Made by a program: the position numbers and the translations under genes. A DNA stretch of 64,000 nucleotides, taken from Stercorarius parasiticus. Taxonomy: Eukaryota > Chordata > Aves > Charadriiformes > Stercorariidae. The stretch covers positions 15,848-79,847 of the forward strand of contig VWZL01005124.1 in the NCBI GenBank assembly GCA_013396915.1, written 5' to 3'. Below, in pieces: positions 52,776 to 63,430 of this stretch (within the stretch, counting starts at the first letter, position 1; every line of letters starts with the position of its first letter). The notes under the pieces are model-generated. The model was not told where the DNA came from. It saw nothing but the letters and a program-made list of their open reading frames with translations, and searched no databases.

Positions 52776-52860
52776 TGCTGGGTTTTTTCTTTTTTTTTTT
52801 TTTTATTATTTTTATTTTTAACACAATTAATTAAAAGCCAGCCATCGTCTACCAAAAGAC
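52776..52860. repeat. T-rich low-complexity tract
   Basis: T run at about 52786-52804 followed by ATTATTTTTATTTTTAACAC and AATTAATTAAAAGCC. Could be an A-tail of an antisense retroposon, but no element body is recognisable on the right side. Confidence 0.6.
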
Positions 52861-54075
52861 GTTGTGGAAAAGGATAAAGCCAGGAGCAGCTGGGCTGCCA
52901 GGCAGCTCAGGGATGCCCCTCTGTGCACACACTTCTGGAGTGGGCATTGCTGGCCAAGGCACAGACAGACCCTGTCAGCATCCTCCCAGCCCCGGTATAG
53001 GATGCTGTTGAGTCCCAGAGGTCCCAGAGCTGTCCCCCAGCCCAGGCTGGGTCTCTCCAGATCAGCAGAACTCTGCAGAAGTCTCCAGACATGCCTTTTC
53101 CCAGCAGCACTGAGCATCCAGGACCATCCCTCCGGATCTGGCGGAAAGCATGGGGACACAGCAACGACCGAGCAAGGTGCAGTGAGGCCAGTGGCTGTAT
53201 GTAATCGAGCCTCCACCACGTCCACAAACCTCCAAGCCTTTGATTTTGGTGCCGTCTAGACGGGAACGCATATCAAAGCACAGAAACTGAGTGCATTTGT
53301 GAGAGGGACCTGAGGAGAGTGTGCGGCACACCCCCTGCTCTTCCAGAGCCAGTGCCAAAAGCCTTTTGACTCAGAAACTAATGAGCAGCTTCCCTAACGA
53401 CTTCCAGAAGTTTTGCCAGAGCCCAAAGTGAAGTGTTGGGAGCCTGGGAAGGGACCCGGCAGGGTATTATTTCCTGCAGAAGAGGGGTTTTGAGCACATG
53501 TCTCCATGGATACGGTGGAGGTGTTCTGGGTGGATTGGGATGGGGTGTGCTGGGGGACATAAGGCATGGGGTGGGTGGGTTGCGTTGCATGGCTGGTGGT
53601 CTTTAAATAGTGACTGCACTGTGCTCTGACTTTGCAACCTGTCCAGAGGGTTCATCAGAGAGTGTGGGGTGACTTCACCCTGCCTTGCTCTCCCGCTTCA
53701 TTGAAAGTGATATCTGAATTGATATTTTAATGATAAATAGGTACAGGGCCACCAAGCCAGCAGTAAGTGATGGGCCCCCATCCACCATCTGCATGGTGCC
53801 AGCCCCAATATGTGCCTGTTGCACATCCTCAGGAAAAAGCCTGCTCCATAAAACCAGTGAGGCAGGGTGCCCTGGGAACCAGTGCGCCGGATCTTCTCCC
53901 ACCCAGCCTGTGGGAGATGCCAGGGGTACCCCAACCTGTCCTGTGCCCAGCATCACCAGCATCACTGTGGGGAGACCAGGCATATCCCCGCCGTGGCTCG
54001 GGTGATGCTCTGCGCTCACCAGGTCTCCTGCTAGCACCGGGACCATTTAAAGGAGTGGAAAGAGTGCGGCTAAGC
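52861..54075. other. unique sequence with a small AT patch
   Basis: GATATCTGAATTGATATTTTAATGATAAATAGG lies at about 53709-53741 and may be regulatory. Otherwise single-copy DNA without a recognised gene. Confidence 0.36.
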
Positions 54076-54195
54076 TTGGGTGTGGGGGTTGACTTATTTT
54101 TTATTTCCAGGCAGAGCCTTCCTGATATAAAATCAATTCTGGCAGGCGGGCGACAGCTTTGCAGCTGTAATGGGAATGGCTTAAGCCCTGGTGCT
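54076..54195. promoter_or_regulatory. small candidate element
   Basis: GACTTATTTTTTATTTCC, CCTGATATAAAATCAATTC and GCAGCTGTAATGGG. Weak candidate by composition. Confidence 0.25.
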
Positions 54196-55375
54196 GGATC
54201 CGGGCCCCTGTAGGTGACAGGCAGCATGTCCCCAGCTTTGGGTGCCTTGCCTTCATCCCAGAGGCAGTGCTGGCAGCCCCTGAGGCATGGGTGGGTGGGA
54301 CAGCTTTCCAGGAATGAGCCAGTCCTCCCCAAAAGTCTGCAATGCTGCTAAATTTGGGGCTACTCTGCTGTCATCTCCTCACCAGGGGACAATCCCTCTG
54401 AGCCTGCTGTCCCCAGTGCAGCAGCACTGTGCTCATCGTGCAGAAAGACCTTCAGGGCTCTGCTGGGCTGGGGAGGTTGGCAATGGTTTTGGGGACCAGC
54501 AGGAGGTCCTGCGGGATGCAATGGTTTTGGGGACCAGCAGCTGTGGATGAGTGCCCTCAGCCATGGGTGAGTGAAGCGCAGCAGACGGAGCATGGGGTGT
54601 CGCAGATGCCCTGGACACACGCCTGGGCATGGCAAGGGATGCTGGAGCACAGATGGGTGCCAGTGCAGGGCTGGGAAGCAGCTCAGTGTATGAGTGTCTG
54701 TGCCTTGCTCAATCTGGGGACACCCCCCATCTGTGACACCCCCGTAGGCACCCTTTCCAGCTGTAGGGGCTGTCCTGATGGGAGTCCCAGGAGAATAAAG
54801 TCTTCTCCTGCCCCTTTCTGGGACAGTGCCTTGCCATCCCCTGCGGTGCAGAGGTGCCACCCGCAACAGCGGAATTTTGTGCTTGGAGCTTCCTGGGGGA
54901 CCTCGGGGCTGCTCTCAGCACCGGCGCAGCAGATCCAGGGTGGGGGTGGGGCTTAGCAACAAGCAGGCAACTTTGTGCCCATTCAGAGGGAAATGGAGCT
55001 GCCGGAGTCAGAGTAAATAATTAAAGTTGTTAACTGTGGAGGAGAAAGCGGAGATAACAGAGGGAGCTCAAGCAGAAAACCTGGGGTTCGCTGCTGCCAG
55101 CTCTCCTGGGCACAGTCACCCTATTTCCCTGCTCCCCCCATGCCCAGTGTCCCCAGGTGCCACCCCTGCTGCCTCCCCCTTTTCCCCCCGCTGAGCATGG
55201 CTTTGCCATCTCCCACCCATTTTCACACCTCGGCCACCGGCTTTCACACTGTGGTTTCCTTCTGGCACTGGCACGGCTTGCTCCATCTGCCTGCTGCTCC
55301 TCCTCCTCCTCCTTGCTGGGGTGTCCATCGCTAGCCCCCCGCCGCCCTCCCAGCGCCTGACCCCATTGCACAGGG
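54196..55375. other. unique sequence
   Basis: Contains an imperfect direct repeat of CAATGGTTTTGGGGACCAGC at about 54482-54501 and 54520-54539, a GTAAATAATTAAAGTTG island at 55013-55029 and a CTC/CCT triplet run near 55298-55314. No gene is recognised. Confidence 0.4.
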
Positions 55376-55740
55376 AAGCCCCCTTCCCACGTGTGTGCCT
55401 ATTGATCTGTCTTGTTTTGCTTCTCCCTCCTGTGCTTCATAAATGTCAACTTTTTTCCCTGACAAAGAAATTTTGTGGTAATGACTCTTTGTGCCGCTTC
55501 TAAATCCCCAATTACATAAGGAGCAGCAGCACAAAGCCATTCCCTTTGGTGGAAATCTCCGCGTAATCCCTTTTCCAGAGAAGCAGCCTGCCAGTGACAC
55601 GCTTCTAACTCTTTGTTTGTTCTTTTGGATCAAATCTAACTGATTGCCGTGACTAATTAACTTTCCCTTTCTTCGGGCCTCTGTTGTCTTAATTAATTTC
55701 ACAAATACTTCATTCCCAGCTCCCAGCCAACGGGCTCAGT
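55376..55740. promoter_or_regulatory. large candidate conserved non-coding element
   Basis: About 360 bp of low-GC sequence: CATAAATGTCAAC, CAAAGAAATTTTGTGG, CCCAATTACATAAGG, GGATCAAATCTAAC (TCF/LEF-like), GTGACTAATTAAC and GTCTTAATTAATTTCAC. The length, even texture and homeodomain-core density make it one of the best candidates in the window. Confidence 0.48.
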
Positions 55741-57109
55741 GGTGCAAATCACCGGCAAGCAGCAGAGTGGTGAGGTGGGTGCCTCCGGCAGGGCTCGTGG
55801 CATGCCAGCACTCTGGGCCATGTGGGCAGCGTGGTTTCACGTCACAGACGCCCACCCAGCTGTGCCCCCAGTGCCCCCGACCCAGGCTGTGGGATGGGAT
55901 CCCCTGGGCACCGATGCTGGTGTGGGTGCCTCTGAAGTGGCAGGGCAGGAGGTGGCTCATCAGAGGTGTGAATGGGGGCATCATCGACTGCTGTTGCCTC
56001 TGGGGCTGGCCCCTGTGCAGGGCTTAATTTGGGTCCTCTCCCCCTTCCAGCACCTGCTGTATCCTAATCTTACCCACACTTCAGTGGTGTTTTCCCCTGC
56101 CCTGCAAACCCCTCCTGAGCCAACACCCAGACATGGAGAAATTCAGGAAAAAATACATAGCAAAGTCTGGTGAAGTCTTGCTGCAAAGGACCAGCTTTGT
56201 GAGAACTTGCCCCATTCCCTTCCTGCTGGATCCTGGCACAGTGGCCACCACCCCTGTCCCCTCCAGCTGCCACTCGATCCTGTGGCACACCCCTGGCATC
56301 AGTCCCAGATGAGCAGGAGGGAACATGGCCTATGTTCTGCAGTGATGATGGGCACTTGGGTCTCAGGGTTAGTTCTTCTGTGGGATGGATGTGCAACTCT
56401 CTGCGGTTATCCCTCAGGCTGTTTTTTTCCAGACAAGGTCTGGGTTGAGATCAGCATTAAAATATGTCCTGTTGTCCTAGCCAGAGCTGCACAATGGAGC
56501 TGCATATTCATGAAGGCAGTGAATTACTAGTGGCTAATGCCTTGTGTGTGCAGCAATCTTTGAGATCCTATCTGCTTTTTCAAGCAGCTGGTCGTGTTTG
56601 TTAACAGTCCATTGGTATCTGGGGTCTGCCCTGGATGAATAAACATCGGAGCTCTTCCACTCAAAGGCACTTGGTCTGTGGAGTGCAGCAATAGATGCTT
56701 GCTGGAGATAAAGGGAGGGCAGCCCAGCAGGGATGCAGAGCTCCTGCTGAGATCGCTGCCAGCCTTTGCACGACTCGCGGGGCTGATTGCCCTTGTGACC
56801 CCATGGGGAGGGCTTTGCTCCTTGGGGAGGTCACAAGTCTTGGGGGGACCTGGGACAAGGGAGTTGGCACACAAGCCTTAGAGACTGCTCCAACCCTTGA
56901 TGTAGCAGAGCAGTCACCATTGTCCCACCTGGCAGGAGATGATGGGGACATGAGCAAGGCAAATGTCAGAGGATCCTGTTGGCTTGTGGGATCTGTTGGA
57001 GATGCCCTTGGCACAGGCTAGATCTTCAGCATCCTAAATTCAATAGTGGCATCATGCAGGGTAGTGAGAGGGGGAGACAGAAAACTGTGAGCTCTGAATC
57101 TGCATTGAA
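55741..57109. other. unique sequence
   Basis: Balanced single-copy DNA. Small AT patch at 56450-56475. No exon or repeat is recognised. Confidence 0.38.
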
Positions 57110-57525
57110 AGGAGTGACTCTCTTTGCCATCAAGGTCTTTGGTAGCAAATGAAAAAGTTGGAGGAAATCCAGAAGTTTGGAGGGGGTTCTGGGAAGGGGT
57201 TGCCTATCACCCCAGTGGGTTCTGGGATCTCTGAGGGACCTGCGCTTTGGAAAGCATGAAGCATTACTGGAAGAGAAGATGGCTTGGTCCTAAGGCTGCC
57301 AGGAGAAATCGGATCCTTCGCAGAGGGTGGATTGAAATCCATTTGCAATTAAGGAGTGTCAGCGCTCCTTCATTTCCTCCTGGGTTGGTCAGCAATCCTG
57401 GGAGCGCAATCGCGGGCGGCGCTGTCATACCCAGCGGCTGCAGTTCCCCTGGGGCAGCACCCACCCCACGCCTCGTGAGTGATAAGGCATCCACTTCTCC
57501 CACTCCCAGGAAGCCTGTTTCTCTG
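57110..57525. other. unique sequence
   Basis: CpG-containing segment at 57395-57425 (GGGAGCGCAATCGCGGGCGG). Nothing else is recognised. Confidence 0.35.
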
Positions 57526-58275
57526 TCGCAGTGCTTGTAGCTAGAAAGCTTATATCACTAGACAGAAGGGTACTTGGCCTCCGGGGACAGGCGCTTTGGC
57601 ACAGTGGCTTGGCCGGTCTGCTGCAAATGCGGGGTAGAGCGAGCTTCAGAGGAAAGGGCTAAGGACAAATTTTAAAAGATTTGGTGTCCCTTTGTAGAAA
57701 TCTTTGATTAAACTGTGTCAGCTGCGATTGAGCTGGTGCTCATCTCCCTGGCCTCCCACCCCCTCCTACTTCTACATCTCCCTCTCTTCTGGCTTTTCTT
57801 CTTTTCTCTTTTCTCTCTTTACTTTGGAAGGGAGAAGATCAATAAATAAATAAACCAACAGAAATGTTATTTCTCTGGCAAGAGGCTCCTTGAAGTTCAT
57901 CAGAAATAACAATCCCAACCCCTTGTGCATGCGCGAGCGAGGCAGAAGGAATGCGATTAGCCCCTGGGGAAAAACACCAGTGCAACACGTTGGGCCTGTT
58001 TCAGAGGGCGTCAGACTGACAATTTAACAGCAGCATTTGAGGTCTTACTCAGTGGCTCGAAGATTCTGACATGAAAGGGACACCAGTCAAATGAACGGAA
58101 GGATCATCTTGCAGGATTAAATGTCCTTGTCACTAACCCATCAAAACACCGCATTATTTTGAAGGGACAAATTGTGCTGAGGGGTTTACAGCAGATTAAA
58201 CCTGAAATTCCAGGGGATATTTGGCAGATAAAACCACTGCAGGTGCCATCAATGTTGCGGGAGCACGGGGTGATT
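57526..58275. promoter_or_regulatory. extended candidate conserved non-coding block
   Basis: About 750 bp of balanced, motif-rich DNA. CTTTGAT at 57702-57708 is a TCF/LEF site. TGTGCATGCGCG at 57924-57935 matches the NRF1 consensus at 11 of 12 bases. Others are CAATAAATAAATAAACC, GACAATTTAACAGC, CTGCAAATGCGGGG and GCATTATTTTGAAGG. A pyrimidine tract interrupts at 57750-57830. CpGs are retained outside any CpG island. Strongest enhancer-like block in the right half. Confidence 0.48.
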
Positions 58276-59259
58276 GTGCATCAAGTCCTGAGACAACTCA
58301 CCCCCAGGAGGATAAGGACCTGCCTGGCCCTGCAGGGTACCCCAGCCGTTCATCTGCCTTGCAAAGAAGCATGCAAAGGTCTGGAGGTGCTCCCAAATCA
58401 ACCCAAAGCTTTCTCCAGAGGATGGGTGAATTTGAAGGCCAAAGTTTATGTAGCTGGTGCAATGAGTCAGGATCCAAAGGCTTTCATCTTGGGGCTTGAC
58501 CGCAGTCAGAAGCACCCCAAACTGCCACCTAGAAGAGTTTGCAAAGGCAACGCTCCTGCAGACATCCCCAGGTTAACACACGTGTCCATCCAAAGATATG
58601 CAGCAAAAGCTGTCTGGGTGCATTCCTGAGATGAGGCATGTCCCTGTGTCCCACCAGCAAGGGCAGGGTCCCCAGACCACAAGCCCACAGACTGGAGCCA
58701 GAGGATGAAGGCTGTGTGTGGGACACAGCCCCAGCCCCTCAGCCCTCCTCCATCCCCTTCTTGGGGAAGGGTAAGAGTCAGGGTGAAGGTGGACAGGACC
58801 CTTCTGGTCTTTCCCATGCTACAGCACTGCCACAAATGAGCTCTGGTTGCGTTTCACTGAACGAGGGAGCAATTTTAGGGACCATCCAGCACGGATGTCC
58901 AGCAGGGTAGCCAGCATGGGGTGGTGCCAGTGAGGAACCACGCGGCAGTGAAGCGTGTCCTGGGACAAGGTGGAAATAAAGGATATCCCTGGCTCTGAAG
59001 TGTTAAATCAGCTCTTGTCCAGGTGCATGTGTTAACGGGAGCTGGGCTTGGACACAGGCTGTAGGACAAAAGAGAGACTTGCACGGATGATGGGAAGCTA
59101 ATCTAAGAGTTATTGGCTATGGGTCAGCAGCACTAGCAGCGGCTGAGAAGAATGAAACCCAGCCTGAGAGAAGCTGGGGTTTCTCACTCCGAAGCAGACT
59201 GTAACTGATAAATGTTGTGACTTCCTCTGCCGCACGCCATCCTTCATGGTTTACAGCAA
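58276..59259. other. unique sequence
   Basis: A 156-codon frame at 58159-58629 overlaps the left part, but it opens at a TTG rather than an ATG and shows no family. Otherwise unremarkable. Confidence 0.38.
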
Positions 59260-60165
59260 TAACAACCTACTGACCTATGCTTTCACCCCTGCAAAGCTGA
59301 GTGCCGTAGCACAGTGCGCTGATGGGCTACAGGCTTTGCTGGCCTTAATGTCCCAGTTAAGTAGCATTTGGGGAAATCTAATGTGGGGACAGGTGCTGTG
59401 TCCAGAGTGCTCTTCGATATGAAAAAATATCACAAGGATACACTGCAGAGGGAATATTAGTGCTGTCTTCCAGTCCTCGCGTACAGAAGGAGACAGCAAG
59501 ATACCTCGTTTAGCAGCTACTGCTGTCAGTTAGTTGACAAGAAAATACTTGCGTGCAAAGTCTATCCCATAGCCTATTCCACGGGAAGATGCTGGCAGCT
59601 TGAAAGAGAGCCACAGCAATTGCTAAATGTTTTCCATAAGGATTTTCACAGCCCAACGTAAGCAAGGGAGTGCATGGGAAGAGACGGTATGAGCACTCCT
59701 GTGTCACCATTGAAATATTGGTTGTGCTTGAGTAAAGAGAGACTGCAGGATGGGTAAAGCAAGTTAGAAAACTGGCATTATCAGGAAAATTCAAAATATA
59801 TAAAAATCCCAGTGAAGAGCCAGCGGAGGTGAAGTGTGATCAGCCTGGTGGGATGGAGACCTGAACGTGAAGTCGCTTAAGCCTGTCAAGCAGAGCCCCC
59901 ACAACCAATAGGATCATCTCACATGGCTCCTGGAAAGCTCTGGAGCTCCTACGCATCAGCTGTGGGCAGTAAGGCGGCAGCATGGAGAGAGAGAGGATGT
60001 CAGAGATGGCTGTTTCACTGGCTTTGTCCAAAACTGCCGTTTCTCCATGAGATCAGTCAGAGGGGTGGGGTGTCAAGTGACATCGTCAGTTATTGTGTTT
60101 TAAAATTCTTCTCCCTTTGGAGCAATTCAGTGTGACCAGGCCAGCCGGTTTCCAAATCACTTACC
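59260..60165. other. unique sequence of lower GC content
   Basis: Even, balanced composition with few CpGs (GATATGAAAAAATATCAC, TTCAAAATATATAAAAATCC). No repeat family or gene is recognised. Confidence 0.35.
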
Positions 60166-61159
60166 CCGAGGTAACTTAATCCCCGGAGCACTGCAGAACC
60201 AGCACGTCTCTCCTGTCCCCTCCCCAAGACACCTGCTCGGCAGAGCGCACTGGAAAGTCAGCACACGTAGGACAGAAAGAGCCAGAATTGCAGGACATGG
60301 GTGGGGATAGATCTTCTCCAACTGCCCTAGGTTACACCTGCATTCACGGGTACTGAAGGACACCTCTATTTATCCTTTGCCTTATAAACAGGTTGCTAGA
60401 GAGGCTCTGCCCCCAACTCCTGCCCGCGCCCTGCAATACAAACAGCTCAGGAGAGGAGCCCAGGGATGTCCCCGCAGCTCTGCCGGCACCCACCGAGGCT
60501 CACGTCCTCACAGCAGGGCAGCTGGAGGCCTCGAAGGCAGACAAGCAGCCCAAGGGGCCAAAGGGGATGCACGGTGAGTCGTCAACCCTGCTCTGTCAGG
60601 CTTATGGAGAGAGGCAGGGTGAGCAGGTCTGACTGGAGCAGGGAGAGACGGCAGCACGCAGGCAGCAAGAGTGCTCTGGGTCTGCACCCAAGGGGGGCTG
60701 CTCCCCTCCTGCTGTTAACACAGCTTCCCCAGGTCACCCATGGCACCAGTTCATGGTTCCTGCAGCCCTACAATGGGTGTGCAAGCTAAACTGCTGAGTT
60801 GATCTGGTTTGAAGGAAAAAAGGGCTGAAGAGAGACGATTAAGGCTGCTGAGTACTTTGCAGTATCAAAGGGTGGCCTAAGCTCCTCTCTGCTCCCTCTC
60901 TGTCCTGCCTAGCTTGTTTTGGTGCCTCAGGGATGAGCACAGCCCCCTCCTCCATGTCTCTTTTTAAACAGCTTTTTGGTCTATTGCTCCAGGGAGTTCA
61001 TTGCTAAATACTCAAGTCTGGTGTTTGGTACCTCCACACCACCAGAAAAATGGCTCCTGCAGGGATGCTGTGGCAGGACCCCGGAGGAATGACGCTCCTG
61101 AAGAAACAAGAGGGTGCAAATGACCCCAGGCCTCCCATCGCTCCCATCCAGGCCACGTT
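60166..61159. other. unique sequence
   Basis: Balanced single-copy DNA with overlapping frames. Nothing is recognised. Confidence 0.36.
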
Positions 61160-61430
61160 TCAACCCATTTTCATGAGTAGAATCAGCAGCTACAAAACAG
61201 TAGAGGATGTAAGATGTGTGGGCTACATATAACCAGATTACAAAGTATTGTTCCGTTTTCCACACTCCAACAAGGAGAGGAGAGAGCAACAGCATTTCAT
61301 GCTGATAGGCGACACCGTCTGTGGCACAAACATCTTATCCGCGCCTGGAAAATGACGATGTGGAACCTGGAAATGAGAAAACTGACCATTAGGTTAATGT
61401 GACATTAACGCTCCACGTTGCGGTGGCTGG
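61160..61430. promoter_or_regulatory. weak candidate element
   Basis: CTACATATAACCAGATTAC, CATTAGGTTAATGTGACATTAACG. The latter has an inverted GGTTAATGT/ACATTAAC pair (61393-61409) that resembles an HNF1- or homeodomain-type dimer site. Confidence 0.3.
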
Positions 61431-61625
61431 AGTGCCCGTGGTGAGCGTGCAACCTGAGAGCAGCGAGGCCGAGAGGAGGGACTGCCACAGCAGCCCTTGC
61501 TCATCGATGGGAACTGTCGAGCTGCCAGCTGACCAGCCTAGGGACACCCCCCGGCTGTGGCAGCGTCACCCCCCTCCTAAATACACACTTGTTTGGGGTG
61601 CCCCATGCCACCCCCCCAAAACACC
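61431..61625. other. GC-rich spacer
   Basis: Nothing is recognised. Confidence 0.35.
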
Positions 61626-61795
61626 CGTTCCTGTGTAAGATGGCTGTTGTAGCAGTAAATGAAATGTTATTGCCCTATTACAGTCAGGATATCTCTCTAA
61701 ATTGACTGTTTTATCGTCTTGGGTAATTTAATTTTTTTATTTAGTGAATGGTTTGCCATATGCCCACTGACTGAGCGACGCAGCTATAACACGGA
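61626..61795. promoter_or_regulatory. AT-rich island, candidate conserved element
   Basis: GCAGTAAATGAAATG, GTTATTGCCCTATTACAG, CTAAATTGACTG, GGGTAATTTAATTTTTTTATTTAG and GGTTTGCCATATGCCC. Sharp borders with GC-rich DNA. Confidence 0.4.
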
Positions 61796-62530
61796 TCATG
61801 TCAGAGCTGCTGTTTGAGGAGAGCTCCCATCGCCCCGTCCAGGCCTCCACCACATTCAGCCCCTGTTACTGGCCGGTACGGTGGTTTGCTGCAGGAAATC
61901 CCTGCCCAAGTGGGCAGAAAAGCCATCCAGAGCCTCTCAAGGGAGACCAAGACTGAGCAGCAGCCTGTGGGTGGATGGTCCAGCAGCGGGGTACATGGTT
62001 CTGAGACTGGGATCGATGAGTCTAGGATATGCGCGGTGCCATGACCGGGTGTCTGGGGCTGCTGATGTGCACCCAGAGCCCTGACACAGTGCTGGGAGCC
62101 CAAGGCACTGGGATAGAGGCTGTATTTTGGGCTGTGTGTGCTTAATAAAGCTCCTGGTTAGGCATTTATTATTGCTTATCTTCCTGCAAGCAGTTGTCAC
62201 CCTCCCCTGGGGTGGCAGCATCCCCAGGGCTTGTGGGGAGCCAGCCTGCCTTAAAATACTCTGCGAACAGCAGACGGATTTTTCAGCCAGACTCTGATCC
62301 TCTGAAAAAGTAGGATGGATGGTGAGAAAAGAAAGCAGTGGCGTGGCGAGACCCCCCTCAATAGCAGTGATAAGTCTTGCTCAGCCTCACTGCACCACGG
62401 GGCTCCCCCCGCCAGCGACAGACCATGGTTTGGATCATTTTCTCCTAAATGGCCTGCCTGTGTTTTTCCAAGTGGATCGCATTCTGCCTCCGACTGCCTG
62501 CAGTCTCAGCGGGACCCGCTCTGTGTGTCC
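61796..62530. other. unique sequence with a small AT patch
   Basis: GTGCTTAATAAAGCTCCTGG and GGCATTTATTATTGC at 62139-62175. AATAAA here is a potential poly(A) signal, but no upstream exon supports a transcript. Confidence 0.36.
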
Positions 62531-62605
62531 TCTATCCTCTTCGGTATTTTGATCTCTTCTCCAATTTAGTTTCATCTGTACATTTCAGGAATGTGCTATT
62601 TAGGA
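62531..62605 (-). mobile_element. possible very old CR1-type scrap
   Basis: CTCCAATTTAGTTTCATCTG and ACATTTCAGGAATGTGC resemble the antisense CR1 block that reads AGTTTGGTGTCATCTGCAA. Only about 70 bp and diverged, so low confidence. Confidence 0.35.
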
Positions 62606-62830
62606 GAGCTGTGCGTCTTACTCATTTCAATGAATACCGCTTGGTAATATTGTTCTTGTTTCCATTTTAAAATTATTTTCTTTAGCTTTCAGCTAAATTG
62701 TCAGAACACATTCCACATGGCACTAGTTATAGTGCATGTTGCGTGAACTGGCAGTTCGGAGGGTGATTTTGCTTTGCTCCATCATGGGATGCTTCGATAT
62801 CCAACAGTCACTGAAAGCATTGTGGGACAT
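62606..62830. promoter_or_regulatory. low-GC island
   Basis: CCATTTTAAAATTATTTTC, GCTTTCAGCTAAATTG and GATATCCAACAGTC. Possible element or LINE residue. Confidence 0.28.
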
Positions 62831-63344
62831 CTCATGTAAAAGGGTTTTTCTTTATTTTATGATTCGCTGTATGAAAGCAGACGGGACACGGCACCTCTTG
62901 TAGTTTCACAACACGTATCAGGTGTGGGCTCGGTGGTCTGGGATGCTGCAAACGCAGAGATAATCCCATCCCTGGCGCAGGTCTGGTTTCAGGCAGGCTG
63001 AGCTCAGCATGGATGTGCCCATCTGGGTGTTTGCAGAGCAGCTTTTTGTGCGAGGAGTCCGTCAGCAACAGGAGCTGATCCTCATGTGAAGGGGAGGCCT
63101 GACCTTTACATGTGTCCATGGCCCTGGAGGGCCCTTCAGGAAGCCTTCTGGTGATGTCTTCTAAGTCAGAGAAGAAAAAGTAATGAGTAAAATCGTTGAC
63201 CTAAAATTCTGAGACCTTTAGGACTCAAAGCCATTTTTGCAAGTACCCTGAGGGCTGTGAAAAATTCAGCCCCAGCAAAATATTGCTTTCACACTGGAAA
63301 GTACCTGCAAAACCCTCACAGTTGGTTCTTCTGTTTACTCTCTC
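62831..63344. other. unique sequence
   Basis: Balanced single-copy DNA. Nothing is recognised. Confidence 0.35.
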
Positions 63345-63430
63345 TGCCAAGATTATTAACGAAGGTGTTAAACAAGCAAACCCAGCACTGGTCCCTGTAG
63401 TTCCCCCGACACTGCCTGATTTTTATAATT
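63345..63430 (-). mobile_element. probable old CR1-type fragment
   Basis: AAGATTATTAACGAAGGTG, TTAAACAAGCAAACCCAGC and ACTGGTCCCTGTAGTTCCCC follow the antisense CR1 block GTCATTAATGAAGATGTTAA, ACAGGACTGGCCCCAG, TGACCCCTGGGGGACACC. Diverged and only about 80 bp. Confidence 0.5.

Noticed and set aside
58159..58629. 156-codon frame with Lys/Arg-rich composition
   Set aside because: It opens at TTG, not ATG, overlaps a candidate conserved non-coding block, and matches no family I know.
62139..62160. Poly(A) signal AATAAA (also at 34320, 43754 and 54794)
   Set aside because: AATAAA is expected by chance in AT-rich patches, and no upstream exon or GT-rich downstream element could be tied to it.
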